Below, in pieces: positions 1 through 7,306 of a DNA stretch of 19,973 nucleotides. The DNA is from Bacteroidales bacterium UBA6229. Its GTDB lineage: Bacteria > Bacteroidota > Bacteroidia > Bacteroidales > F082. The position numbers and the translations under genes were made by a program. Position 1 is the stretch's first letter. Each line of letters starts with the position of its first letter. The notes beneath the pieces were generated by a model. It ran no database searches. It saw nothing but the letters and a program-made list of their open reading frames with translations, and was not told where the DNA came from. The DNA is taken from positions 10,088 through 30,060 of the forward strand of contig DJWN01000005.1 of the NCBI GenBank assembly GCA_002440975.1. The letters are read 5' to 3'.

Positions 1-2
1 GA

Positions 3-671
3 AACCAGGAGAAAGCACTTGAGCATTTGACTTTTATTATTGACTTCCCGGATAATCCTTACACCGATGAATCTTTGCTGGCAGCAGCACGAATTGAGTA
101 CGACAAGGCCGGATATGAAAATGCAGCTGATTATTACAGTCGTTTGATCAGTTTAACAGAAAATAATACGGTGCAAAGAGAAGCACTCGAAGGCAGCATG
201 AAAAGTAATTTCTTCAAGAATAATTTTGAGGCGGCCATCAATCATGCGCAAAAGTTACAGCAAAATCCCGATGCTGATGCACAGCAGCGTTTGCAGGCTG
301 ATTATATCCTGGGGAAGTCGTTTTTGGCCATGAATAATCCCGACAAGGCCATTGCTCCCTTGCAACTTTGTGTGGAAGCTGATCAGGGAAATTATGGTGC
401 AGAGGCAGCCTATTTACTGGCTGAGGCTCATTTTAAGATGGGGCAATTTGGTACGGCCGAAGAACGGGTATTTGCCAATGCTGATCGTTATCCTTCCTAT
501 GAATATTGGCTGGCTAAGGGATATATCCTGCTGGCAGATATTTATGCTGCCAACGAAAATGTCTTCCAGGCACGCGAAACACTCAAGAGTATTATTGACA
601 ACTACAGCGGGGAGGATTTGAAATTAATTGCCGGCAAAAAACTTAAATCCCTCGAAAGTGTGGAGGAATAA
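3..671 (+). CDS. TPR-repeat protein, C-terminal part (5' end outside window)
   Basis: The reading frame is open from the first bases of the window. Residues NQEKALEH precede the first possible start (TTG at 27), so this is the C-terminal ~222 residues of a longer protein. The visible part is helical and organised as tetratricopeptide-like repeats: alternating A/Y/L-rich helices with 'DKAIAPL', 'ADYILGKSFLAM' and 'AAYLLAEAHFKMGQF' blocks. TPR arrays are protein-interaction scaffolds, and in Bacteroidota long ones are commonly periplasmic or envelope-associated. No signal peptide can be judged because the N-terminus is missing. The stop codon is only three bases before the ATG of the outer-membrane barrel gene, so the two are almost certainly co-transcribed and perhaps translationally coupled. 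This suggests a periplasmic partner for the barrel, which is inference. The exact subfamily is not recognised. Confidence 0.85.
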   Translation, partial: NQEKALEHLTFIIDFPDNPYTDESLLAAARIEYDKAGYENAADYYSRLISLTENNTVQREALEGSMKSNFFKNNFEAAINHAQKLQQNPDADAQQRLQADYILGKSFLAMNNPDKAIAPLQLCVEADQGNYGAEAAYLLAEAHFKMGQFGTAEERVFANADRYPSYEYWLAKGYILLADIYAANENVFQARETLKSIIDNYSGEDLKLIAGKKLKSLESVEE

Positions 672-674
672 GCT

Positions 675-2357
675 ATGAATGGTGAAAAAATAAAGTTTAT
701 GCGATTGGTATTACTTTTTGGTGTGCTTTCGGTAACTGGTTTTTTATCCCTTTACGGACAAAGCCATCAGGAAAGGGTAACCATCGAAGGTGCCTTTCAG
801 CCAGTTATACGTGATTTTGAGAAACAGTTTGTGAAGCCACAATCACCCGGGGCGGCCTTTCCTCCACCTGATACAACGATCAGCCGTATCGAGCGTAAAA
901 TGGGTCATCGCGCCGAGCTGGAGTTGTTAAGTCCTTTGGCTTTCCGATCAGGGAAGAAAAGTGAAGGCTATTCCAATTTTTTGATGGCAGGCATGGGAAG
1001 CCGGCTCTCACCATTGTTTCTGTATGGTCACAGCTCTGCATTGAACAGGGATACACGCTTCGGACTTATGCTTTCGCATCGTTCCACCTGGACAGATATT
1101 GCAGATTATGCCCCGGCAGATTATATGAATAATGGCCTTAACTTATCGTTGGATCATGCTTTTGATGATCATAAGCTAAATACCAGCCTTTATTATCAGA
1201 TGGATGCTTACCGCTATTATGGTTTTCGTCCGGATGAATTTCCTGCTTTGCTTTTTGAGAAACAGGATTTGAAGCAGACCTATCAAAACATTGGTTTTGC
1301 AGCAGATTTGATCAGCACGGAGCAAAAGTTGGGCTATTTGAATCATAAGCTGGGAGTGGAATACAATTACTTTTTTAATGCGGATCAAACTCAGGAACAT
1401 CAGGCAAAGCTGAAAGGCGACATGGCCATGTATTTCGACTGGTTTGATTTTGAAGGCGAACAGGCCATTGGGATAGAAGTGGAAGGTGATTTTTACAACA
1501 ACCGCGATACTTTGCAGTCGGAATCAACCTATCTGGTTTCCGCTATACCTTATCTAAGACTCAAAGGCAGTTTTTATCAGCTCAAACTGGGCTTGCATCT
1601 AAACTATCAGCCGGATTTAAAGAGTGAGTTCTGGTGGTATCCCGCCATTCGCGGAAATCTGTATCTGCTCGACAAAAAGCTTGAGTTTTACGCCGGAACA
1701 GATGGCGGAATCAACCGGATTACTTACCGCGATCTCACGGAGGTGAATCCCTGGATCAATGCCATTGTTCCATTGTCATGGGAGAATAAGCATTTTAGTT
1801 TTGATGCCGGAATGCGGGCGGCACTCTCTTCCAGTCTGGATTTGCATTTAGGTATTCGGTTTGAAGAAACAAGTCAAAGCCCATTTTACCTGATTGATAC
1901 GCTTCAGCCTTACAGGAATAGCTTCACAATGGTTTATGACGGGATGCGCCACTTTAGCTTTTTGGCAGAAGCTGTCTGGAAACCTGCCGAGAAGTGGCAG
2001 ATTGAAGCTTCCTTGCTTTGGAATCAGTATGTGATGGATTCGTTAGCCGAAGCCTGGCACAAGCCAGATTTTCTTTTTGAACTGGATGTACGCTGGGCAG
2101 CCTGGAATCATCTGGAAATAAATGGAGGATTGATTTATCGAGGCAAACAAAAAGTACCAGTTTATCATGGCGGAAAAGAATCTGTGACCACACTTGATGG
2201 TTTTGCCGACATCTATCTGGGAGCGGATTATCAGTTTTCGTCAGCACTTACAGCTTATGTCAGGTTCGATAACCTGCTGAATAAAAAATATTTGCTTTTC
2301 GACAATTATCCTGCCTACGGATTCGAATTAAGTGCCGGTATCAAGGTGCGTTTTTAG
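675..2357 (+). CDS. outer-membrane beta-barrel, TonB-receptor-like, no plug domain
   Basis: A 560-residue protein with an N-terminal signal peptide. It has a basic start, a hydrophobic core LVLLFGVLSVTGFLSL, and probable cleavage after YG or near QSHQ. The rest alternates polar and aromatic residues as in outer-membrane strands. The end, with 'VRFDNLLNKKYLLFDNYPAYG' cues and a terminal Phe after alternating residues (AGIKVRF), is the classic last strand of TonB-dependent receptors. After the signal there is a short conserved-looking segment (VTIEGAFQPVIRDFEKQ) and then barrel. There is no room for the ~130-residue plug or a carboxypeptidase-like domain, so active transport through this protein alone is doubtful. 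It starts three bases after the TPR gene, with a GGAGG at 662-666 in a plausible ribosome-binding position. A second ATG at 699 (MRLVLLFG) is an alternative start. It may form an envelope complex with the TPR protein; cargo is unknown. Confidence 0.8.
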   Translation: MNGEKIKFMRLVLLFGVLSVTGFLSLYGQSHQERVTIEGAFQPVIRDFEKQFVKPQSPGAAFPPPDTTISRIERKMGHRAELELLSPLAFRSGKKSEGYSNFLMAGMGSRLSPLFLYGHSSALNRDTRFGLMLSHRSTWTDIADYAPADYMNNGLNLSLDHAFDDHKLNTSLYYQMDAYRYYGFRPDEFPALLFEKQDLKQTYQNIGFAADLISTEQKLGYLNHKLGVEYNYFFNADQTQEHQAKLKGDMAMYFDWFDFEGEQAIGIEVEGDFYNNRDTLQSESTYLVSAIPYLRLKGSFYQLKLGLHLNYQPDLKSEFWWYPAIRGNLYLLDKKLEFYAGTDGGINRITYRDLTEVNPWINAIVPLSWENKHFSFDAGMRAALSSSLDLHLGIRFEETSQSPFYLIDTLQPYRNSFTMVYDGMRHFSFLAEAVWKPAEKWQIEASLLWNQYVMDSLAEAWHKPDFLFELDVRWAAWNHLEINGGLIYRGKQKVPVYHGGKESVTTLDGFADIYLGADYQFSSALTAYVRFDNLLNKKYLLFDNYPAYGFELSAGIKVRF

Positions 2358-2463
2358 GATCGGATGAATTTCTGATTGAGAACTTTTAAGAATGCCTTAT
2401 GAAGCGTTGAAAAATGCTCGAAATTGTTAATAACTTAGCTGGATTTGAGCGTATTGCTTGCCT

Positions 2464-2491
2464 TTTGGTAAGCCTAAAAATTGTACCTTTG
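2464..2491 (+). promoter_or_regulatory. gyrB promoter (TAnnTTTG type)
   Basis: A perfect Bacteroidota -7 box, TACCTTTG, lies at 2484-2491. A TTTTG at 2463-2467 could be the -33 box with a short spacer of 16, or the TTG at 2458-2460 with a spacer of 23. Transcription would begin near 2498, about 30 bases before the ATG at 2527. This excludes the upstream in-frame TTG at 2458 as the gyrB start. Confidence 0.55.
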
Positions 2492-2526
2492 CATGTTTGA
2501 TAAAACTTAGCAATAACAGATTGAAA

Positions 2527-4491
2527 ATGACAGCAGAAGAAAAAAGAGAATTAGCCAACAGCCAATATAACGCCTCAAACATTCAGGTGCTCGAAGGTCT
2601 CGAAGCCGTCCGCAAAAGACCTGCCATGTATATTGGCGATGTGAATGTGCGCGGATTGCACCATCTTGTTTACGAAGTAGTTGATAATTCCATCGATGAA
2701 GCAATGGGTGGCTATTGCGACCGCATTGAGATTGTGATTCATAAAGATAATTCAATCAGTGTATTGGATAACGGCCGTGGTATTCCAACAGGACTGCATG
2801 AGAAAGAAAATCGGTCAGCCCTTGAAGTTGTAATGACAGTATTACACGCCGGGGGTAAATTTGATAAAGGATCATACAAGGTATCTGGTGGTTTGCATGG
2901 GGTAGGCGTGAGTTGTGTCAATGCGCTTTCGACCCATCTCAAAGCAACTGTTTATCGCGAAGGCAAAGAGTTTGTGCAAGAGTATTCCTGTGGAAAACCA
3001 TTAGCTGATGTGCATGTGGTGGGTGAGTCGAAGATCAATGGAACAAAAATTACTTTTAAACCGGATGATAGTATTTTCATAACTACCAGCTACGATTTTG
3101 ATATTCTGGCTTCACGTATGCGTGAGTTGGCGTTTCTTAATCGGGGTATTACCATTCTTCTCACAGACGAACGCGAGGAGCTTTATGATGGTGAAACTAA
3201 ATCTGAGACCTTCTTCTCCGAAAACGGATTGCCTGATTTTATTGCCTATCTCGACGAAAACAGGGATAAGTTGATTCCAAATCCAATTGCCATTGAAGGA
3301 GAACGCAATGAGGTGCCGGTGGAAATTGCCATGCAATACAATACTTCTTTTGCCGAAAACCTGCATTCTTATGTTAATAATATCAGTACGCATGAAGGTG
3401 GAACACATCTTGCCGGTTTCCGCAGAGGCCTAACGCGTACACTGAAATCCTATGCTGAGAAATCGGGGATGCTGGCCAAATTGAAATTTGATATCAGCGG
3501 CGATGACTTCCGCGAGGGACTCACGGCAATTATTTCTGTAAAAGTTCCTGAACCGCAGTTTGAGGGGCAAACCAAAACCAAACTTGGAAACAATGAGGTA
3601 ATGGGCGTGGTAGATCAGATCGTTAGCGAACATCTGGCGTATTATCTGGAAGAGAATCCGAAAGAGGCAAAAACCATCGTGAATAAGGTGATCCTTGCAG
3701 CAACAGCACGCCATGCAGCACGAAAGGCACGCGAACTGGTTCAGCGCAAAAGTGTGCTTTCAGGTTCAGGATTACCCGGCAAGTTGAGTGATTGTAGCGA
3801 ACGAGATCCGGCCAAAGCCGAGATTTATCTTGTTGAGGGTGATTCGGCAGGTGGTACAGCCAAACAAGGTCGCGATCGTCGTTTTCAGGCTATTTTGCCA
3901 CTCCGCGGTAAAATTCTCAATGTTGAGAAAGCTATGCCACATAAGATTTTTGAGAGTGAAGAAATCAAGAATATTTTTACTGCCCTGGGCGTAACAATTG
4001 GAACAGAGGAAGATAGTAAAGCATTGAATATTGATAAACTCCGCTACCACAAGATCATTATTATGACGGATGCTGATATTGATGGAAGCCATATCGCCAC
4101 GCTGATTCTAACCTTCTTTTTCCGCTATATGAACGACCTGATTGAGAAAGGGTATATCTACATTGCCACCCCGCCGCTTTATCTGCTGCGTAAGGGATCG
4201 AAAGAGCTTTATGCCTGGTCAGAAGACGAACGCGAGCGTATCACAAAGGAGTGGTCTGTTGATGGAACCGAACGTGGAATTCATATTCAACGCTATAAAG
4301 GTCTTGGAGAGATGAACGCCGAACAGCTTTGGATAACTACTATGGCACCCGAAACGAGAACCCTTAGGCAGGTTACAATTGAGAACGGCCTGGAAGCAGA
4401 TCATGTTTTTTCGATGCTGATGGGCGATGAAGTAGCTCCCCGACGCGAGTTTATTGAGGCAAATGCCAAATATGCTAAGATTGATGTTTAG
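2527..4491 (+). CDS. gyrB: DNA gyrase subunit B
   Basis: GyrB is the ATPase and Toprim subunit of gyrase. It introduces negative supercoils together with GyrA, which is not in this window. The 654-residue product shows the GHKL ATP site (E50 of the YEVVDNSIDEA helix, DNGRGIP at 81-87, GGLHGVG at 121-127). It also shows the Toprim metal motifs EGDSAGG (437-443) and DADIDG (515-520), and the conserved QRYKGLGEMNAEQLW near the C-terminus. The ending RREFIEANAKYAKIDV is GyrB-like rather than ParE-like. The length fits the short GyrB form; E. coli GyrB is longer because of a Toprim insertion. I use the ATG at 2527 because an in-frame TTG at 2458 lies upstream of, or inside, the promoter. Transcription ends at a strong hairpin at 4516. 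Confidence 0.97.
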   Translation: MTAEEKRELANSQYNASNIQVLEGLEAVRKRPAMYIGDVNVRGLHHLVYEVVDNSIDEAMGGYCDRIEIVIHKDNSISVLDNGRGIPTGLHEKENRSALEVVMTVLHAGGKFDKGSYKVSGGLHGVGVSCVNALSTHLKATVYREGKEFVQEYSCGKPLADVHVVGESKINGTKITFKPDDSIFITTSYDFDILASRMRELAFLNRGITILLTDEREELYDGETKSETFFSENGLPDFIAYLDENRDKLIPNPIAIEGERNEVPVEIAMQYNTSFAENLHSYVNNISTHEGGTHLAGFRRGLTRTLKSYAEKSGMLAKLKFDISGDDFREGLTAIISVKVPEPQFEGQTKTKLGNNEVMGVVDQIVSEHLAYYLEENPKEAKTIVNKVILAATARHAARKARELVQRKSVLSGSGLPGKLSDCSERDPAKAEIYLVEGDSAGGTAKQGRDRRFQAILPLRGKILNVEKAMPHKIFESEEIKNIFTALGVTIGTEEDSKALNIDKLRYHKIIIMTDADIDGSHIATLILTFFFRYMNDLIEKGYIYIATPPLYLLRKGSKELYAWSEDERERITKEWSVDGTERGIHIQRYKGLGEMNAEQLWITTMAPETRTLRQVTIENGLEADHVFSMLMGDEVAPRREFIEANAKYAKIDV

Positions 4492-4515
4492 CGCATCCAA
4501 TGAATAACATTGAGT

Positions 4516-4547
4516 AATCCCCGCTGGTTTTCCGGCGGGGATTTTTT
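4516..4547 (+). terminator. intrinsic terminator of gyrB
   Basis: A 12-pair stem with one G-U pair and a TTTT loop. AATCCCCGCTGG at 4516-4527 pairs with CCGGCGGGGATT at 4532-4543, and the T-run continues to 4547. It begins 25 bases after the gyrB stop codon. Confidence 0.92.
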
Positions 4548-4609
4548 CTGATCTCATTGAAAAGCCACCTGGTATTTGGATGAAGCTGAATGGAAGTGGT
4601 GTGAAATTG

Positions 4610-4627
4610 AAGTTAGCGAAATAACTT
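4610..4627. repeat. inverted repeat 1 upstream of moaC
   Basis: AAGTTA-GCGAAA-TAACTT, with perfect six-base arms and a six-base spacer. It is the first of three adjacent dyads. It may be an operator half-site pair or an RNA hairpin; no regulator is assigned. Confidence 0.6.
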
Positions 4628-4628
4628 A

Positions 4629-4645
4629 TTTTGACAAAGTCAAAA
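4629..4645. repeat. inverted repeat 2 upstream of moaC
   Basis: TTTTGAC-AAA-GTCAAAA, with perfect seven-base arms and a three-base spacer. The TTGAC/GTCAA arms recall CRP/FNR-family sites, but those have a four-base spacer in the equivalent position, so the assignment is not supported. Confidence 0.65.
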
Positions 4646-4649
4646 ACCA

Positions 4650-4668
4650 GTTTATTGGCTCAATAAAC
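4650..4668. repeat. inverted repeat 3 upstream of moaC
   Basis: GTTTATTG-GCT-CAATAAAC, with perfect eight-base arms and a three-base spacer. Its centre is 22 bases from the centre of repeat 2, about two helical turns. Part of it (GCTCA, 4658-4662) can alternatively pair with TGAGC at 4671-4675. Confidence 0.65.
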
Positions 4669-4726
4669 CAATGAGCAATAGCTGTGTATATTTATTTTAT
4701 AGCCCGAATGATAGAAAAATATACAA

Positions 4727-4734
4727 TACCTTTG
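4727..4734 (+). promoter_or_regulatory. -7 promoter box of moaC
   Basis: TACCTTTG, identical to the gyrB -7 box, ends 32 bases before the moaC ATG. No clear TTTG -33 box is present at the usual spacing, so the promoter may be weak or activator-dependent. Predicted transcription start is near 4741. Confidence 0.55.
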
Positions 4735-4766
4735 ATATTGTCGTTATATAACAATAGAACAAACCT

Positions 4767-5219
4767 ATGGAAGAACTTTCACATCTCGACGATCAGGGAA
4801 ATGCACGTATGGTTGATGTTGGCAACAAAGTAAGCTCAGTGCGCACAGCAATTGCCGAAGGATTTATCCGGCTCGAAGCCAACACACGAAAGCTGATTCA
4901 GGATAACCTGATGAAAAAGGGTGATGTGCTTACCATTGCAGAAATTGCCGGAGTGCAGGCTGCCAAACAAACAGCTAATCTCATTCCGCTCTGTCATCCC
5001 TTACTGCTGGATAAGATAAAGGTTGTGGCACAATTGGATGAACAAGGGGTTTATGTGAGCTCTGAAGTGAGATGTGTTGGCCGGACTGGCGTTGAGATGG
5101 AAGCACTTACGGCCGTTAATGTGGCTTTGCTTACGGTTTATGATATGTGCAAAGCCGTGGATAAAAAGATGGAAATGCATAGTATTCGCTTAACGAATAA
5201 AACAAAACTGCCGATATAA
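4767..5219 (+). CDS. moaC: cyclic pyranopterin monophosphate synthase MoaC
   Basis: MoaC converts the MoaA product (3',8-cyclo-GTP) to cyclic pyranopterin monophosphate, an early step of molybdenum cofactor synthesis in the cytoplasm. The 150-residue protein carries the family pattern from MVDVGNK (15-21) through KGDVLTIAEIAGVQAAK (51-67), IPLCHPL (73-79), GRTGVEMEALTA (105-116) and YDMCKAVDK (125-133). K51, H77, E110/E112, D126 and K129 correspond to conserved active-site positions. The C-terminus stops soon after RLTNKT and lacks the glycine-rich tail of longer homologues. The ATG at 4767 follows the -7 box at 4727 with a ~26-base leader. No other Moco gene lies in the window. A TPR protein gene starts 15 bases downstream and probably shares the transcript. 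Confidence 0.95.
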   Translation: MEELSHLDDQGNARMVDVGNKVSSVRTAIAEGFIRLEANTRKLIQDNLMKKGDVLTIAEIAGVQAAKQTANLIPLCHPLLLDKIKVVAQLDEQGVYVSSEVRCVGRTGVEMEALTAVNVALLTVYDMCKAVDKKMEMHSIRLTNKTKLPI

Positions 5220-5233
5220 GCTCTTTTACAAAC

Positions 5234-7198
5234 GTGAATAAAACAATTACTGTCTTTATTGGGTTTTTGTTGATTTGTAGTTTGAATACGCATGCTCAGG
5301 TCAACTATCGGCATTTTGTTTTAGCTGGACGTATCGATCTTTCGGAGGATCGTTTTCTGGATGCGATCCGAAACTTTAACACGGCCTTACGTTATAAATC
5401 AGATCATTTTGAGGCTTATTTTCTGCGGGGAGTAGCCAAATACAGCCTGAGTGATTATCAGGGAGCTTACGAAGATTTCTCGAAAACACTTGAGATTCAC
5501 CCGCTTTATGTAAGAGCATGGCATTATCGCGGAATCACCAACGACCGACTGAGTAATTATTATGACGCCAAGGCTGATTTTGCCCGGGCACTGGAGATTG
5601 ATCCTTATGATGCCGATTTACATCTGGCCATTGGTGCTACCAATATGCACCTGAATGATTTTGAAGAAGCTATCAACTCTTATGATATGGCTTTGCTCAT
5701 CAATCCAACCATGTCGAATGCCTATATGAATCGGGGAGTGGCCAATCGATTTCTGGAAAGACCCGAAGAAGCTCTTGAAGATTTGGATAAGGCGGTTTTT
5801 CATGATTATTTCAACACTGAAGCCTGGATGAGACGCGGTATGATACAGCTCGAGCTGGAAGCTCCTGATAAGGCTTTGAAAGACTTCAACGAGGCTTTGC
5901 GTCTTGACGAACAAAACCCATTGCTTTATTTTCAGCGTGCCATGGCCTATTTAAAAATGGGTGATACCATAGCTGCCATGCAAGACTATGAAAAGGTTAA
6001 CCGATTGGATGCACGCAATGCCTTAACCTATTACAACAGGGCACTCATTCACAGTATGCAAAAGGAATTCGACAAGGCATTACCGCTTTATGAAGTGGTT
6101 ACAAGGATAAATCCCCGAAATGTGTATGCCTGGTTCAATAGGGGGGTCATGTACTTTCAGTTGAATGAGTTTGAAGAGGCTGCCGGGGATTTTTCACGTG
6201 CGATTGAATTGTTTCCCGACTTTGCCGGTGCCTGGATAAATCGTTCGATGGCGCGCCAAAAAGCTGGAGATATAAAGGGTAGCCAAACTGATTATGAACA
6301 GGCAATGGCGATAATCAAAGCACTTAACAACGAAGGCGGTAATCCCGATTCGCTGTATGCCCGCTATGCCGATTCAACTTATTTTGATCAGATTTTTGCA
6401 CTGGAATCAGATTTTGTAAGTGGAGAAGCCCAGCAAAGCAGGGTGCAGTTCAGGCAAATTGATATTGTGCCGTTTGGTTTGTTTAGTGTAGTGCCGGTGG
6501 AGCTGTTCCCTCCCGGGAAGAAACATACTTACGGAGCCTATGTTGATCTTGGTCTTAGTCAGTTTAATGCCGGAACAAAAGCGGGGTTTAGACTGGCTTT
6601 TGCTGAAGATAAACATGTGTTTTTAAAAGTTGTTACTGATTCGCTTGTTGAAGAAAAATACAGCTTGCCAACGGATTTTTTATTGGGAATCCGCTATCAG
6701 GATCAGGGGAATTACAGCAAGGCAATAAATGCCTACACACGTTTAAGTGGTCAGAAGGACTGGGAATTGTACGCCCTCACTAATCTGGTGAATGTGATGA
6801 TAGAAAAAGCCGAGCTGGTGCTGGCTGAAGAACGATTTGACCATGCTCTTATGATTACCCGGAAAAAGAATATTCCCGCCAACGAAACGAAAACTGTAGT
6901 GCCGGATTATTCCGAATCGCGTCAGCTGATGCAACAAATCCTGATCAGTTATCCTGAATTTGCTTTTGGTTGGTATAATATGGGTAATATTCACATGCAA
7001 AACCGTGATTTTCACCCCGCCATCGATGCCTACAGCGAAGCTATCCGTTACGAACCCGGCATGGCCGAAGCTTATTATAACCGTGCGCTTACGCTGCTTT
7101 ATCTGGGTGAGCAGCAACTTGCCTGCATTGATTTGAGCAAGGCTGGTGAGTTGGGGTTAGAGGAGGCTTATGCAGTTATTAAGCGATATTGTAAATAG
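5234..7198 (+). CDS. secreted TPR-repeat protein, 654 aa
   Basis: It begins with a GTG codon and has a clear signal peptide (MNKTITVFIGFLLICSLNTHAQ, cleavage after HAQ or nearby). No lipobox cysteine is visible, so it is probably periplasmic. From about residue 25 to 365 the sequence fits ten consecutive 34-residue tetratricopeptide repeats (DAIRNFNTALRY, YDAKADFARALEIDP, EEAINSYDMALLINP and so on). A non-TPR segment follows (about 370-470), then further TPR-like helices to the end, with a compact finish ACIDLSKAGELGLEEAY...RYCK. It is presumably a scaffold for protein complexes in the periplasm; partners are unknown. It starts 15 bases after moaC with no promoter or terminator between, implying one operon, though a functional link to molybdopterin synthesis is not evident. 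Confidence 0.85.
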   Translation: MNKTITVFIGFLLICSLNTHAQVNYRHFVLAGRIDLSEDRFLDAIRNFNTALRYKSDHFEAYFLRGVAKYSLSDYQGAYEDFSKTLEIHPLYVRAWHYRGITNDRLSNYYDAKADFARALEIDPYDADLHLAIGATNMHLNDFEEAINSYDMALLINPTMSNAYMNRGVANRFLERPEEALEDLDKAVFHDYFNTEAWMRRGMIQLELEAPDKALKDFNEALRLDEQNPLLYFQRAMAYLKMGDTIAAMQDYEKVNRLDARNALTYYNRALIHSMQKEFDKALPLYEVVTRINPRNVYAWFNRGVMYFQLNEFEEAAGDFSRAIELFPDFAGAWINRSMARQKAGDIKGSQTDYEQAMAIIKALNNEGGNPDSLYARYADSTYFDQIFALESDFVSGEAQQSRVQFRQIDIVPFGLFSVVPVELFPPGKKHTYGAYVDLGLSQFNAGTKAGFRLAFAEDKHVFLKVVTDSLVEEKYSLPTDFLLGIRYQDQGNYSKAINAYTRLSGQKDWELYALTNLVNVMIEKAELVLAEERFDHALMITRKKNIPANETKTVVPDYSESRQLMQQILISYPEFAFGWYNMGNIHMQNRDFHPAIDAYSEAIRYEPGMAEAYYNRALTLLYLGEQQLACIDLSKAGELGLEEAYAVIKRYCK

Positions 7199-7280
7199 CA
7201 GTGGAAGGAGTATAGGTGAGGTTATAATTCCTTTTAAACCCATTATTTCATGAATCTCAAGCATTAAGAAGGATAATATT

Positions 7281-7288
7281 TAGCTTTG
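7281..7288 (+). promoter_or_regulatory. -7 promoter box of the GT-C-like gene
   Basis: TAGCTTTG, a full match to TAnnTTTG, ends 18 bases before the ATG at 7307. Its last three bases form the TTG at 7286 that opens the longer reading frame, so that TTG is unlikely to be a start. No good -33 box is seen. Confidence 0.5.
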
Positions 7289-7306
7289 TTAAAAATATTG
7301 TTCGTT

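Larger units (their letters stand above)
4548..4766. other. 219-base intergenic region, gyrB to moaC
   Basis: No coding sequence is supported here. It holds three back-to-back inverted repeats (4610-4668), a -7 box TACCTTTG (4727-4734) and a 10-base perfect palindrome GTTATATAAC (4743-4752). It lies between a strong terminator and the moaC promoter, so most of it is probably not part of either mRNA. No molybdenum-cofactor riboswitch is apparent by eye. Confidence 0.7.

Noticed and set aside
2458..2526. 23-residue N-terminal extension of GyrB from a TTG at 2458
   Set aside because: It contains the TACCTTTG promoter box and encodes a sequence unlike any GyrB N-terminus; the ATG at 2527 gives a normal start.
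4629..4645. FNR/CRP-type binding site
   Set aside because: The TTGAC/GTCAA arms fit but the spacer is three bases instead of four, so I report only an unassigned dyad.
4548..4766. Molybdenum-cofactor riboswitch before moaC
   Set aside because: Most of the stretch lies upstream of the predicted transcript start, and the known motif's conserved G/C-rich elements are not seen.
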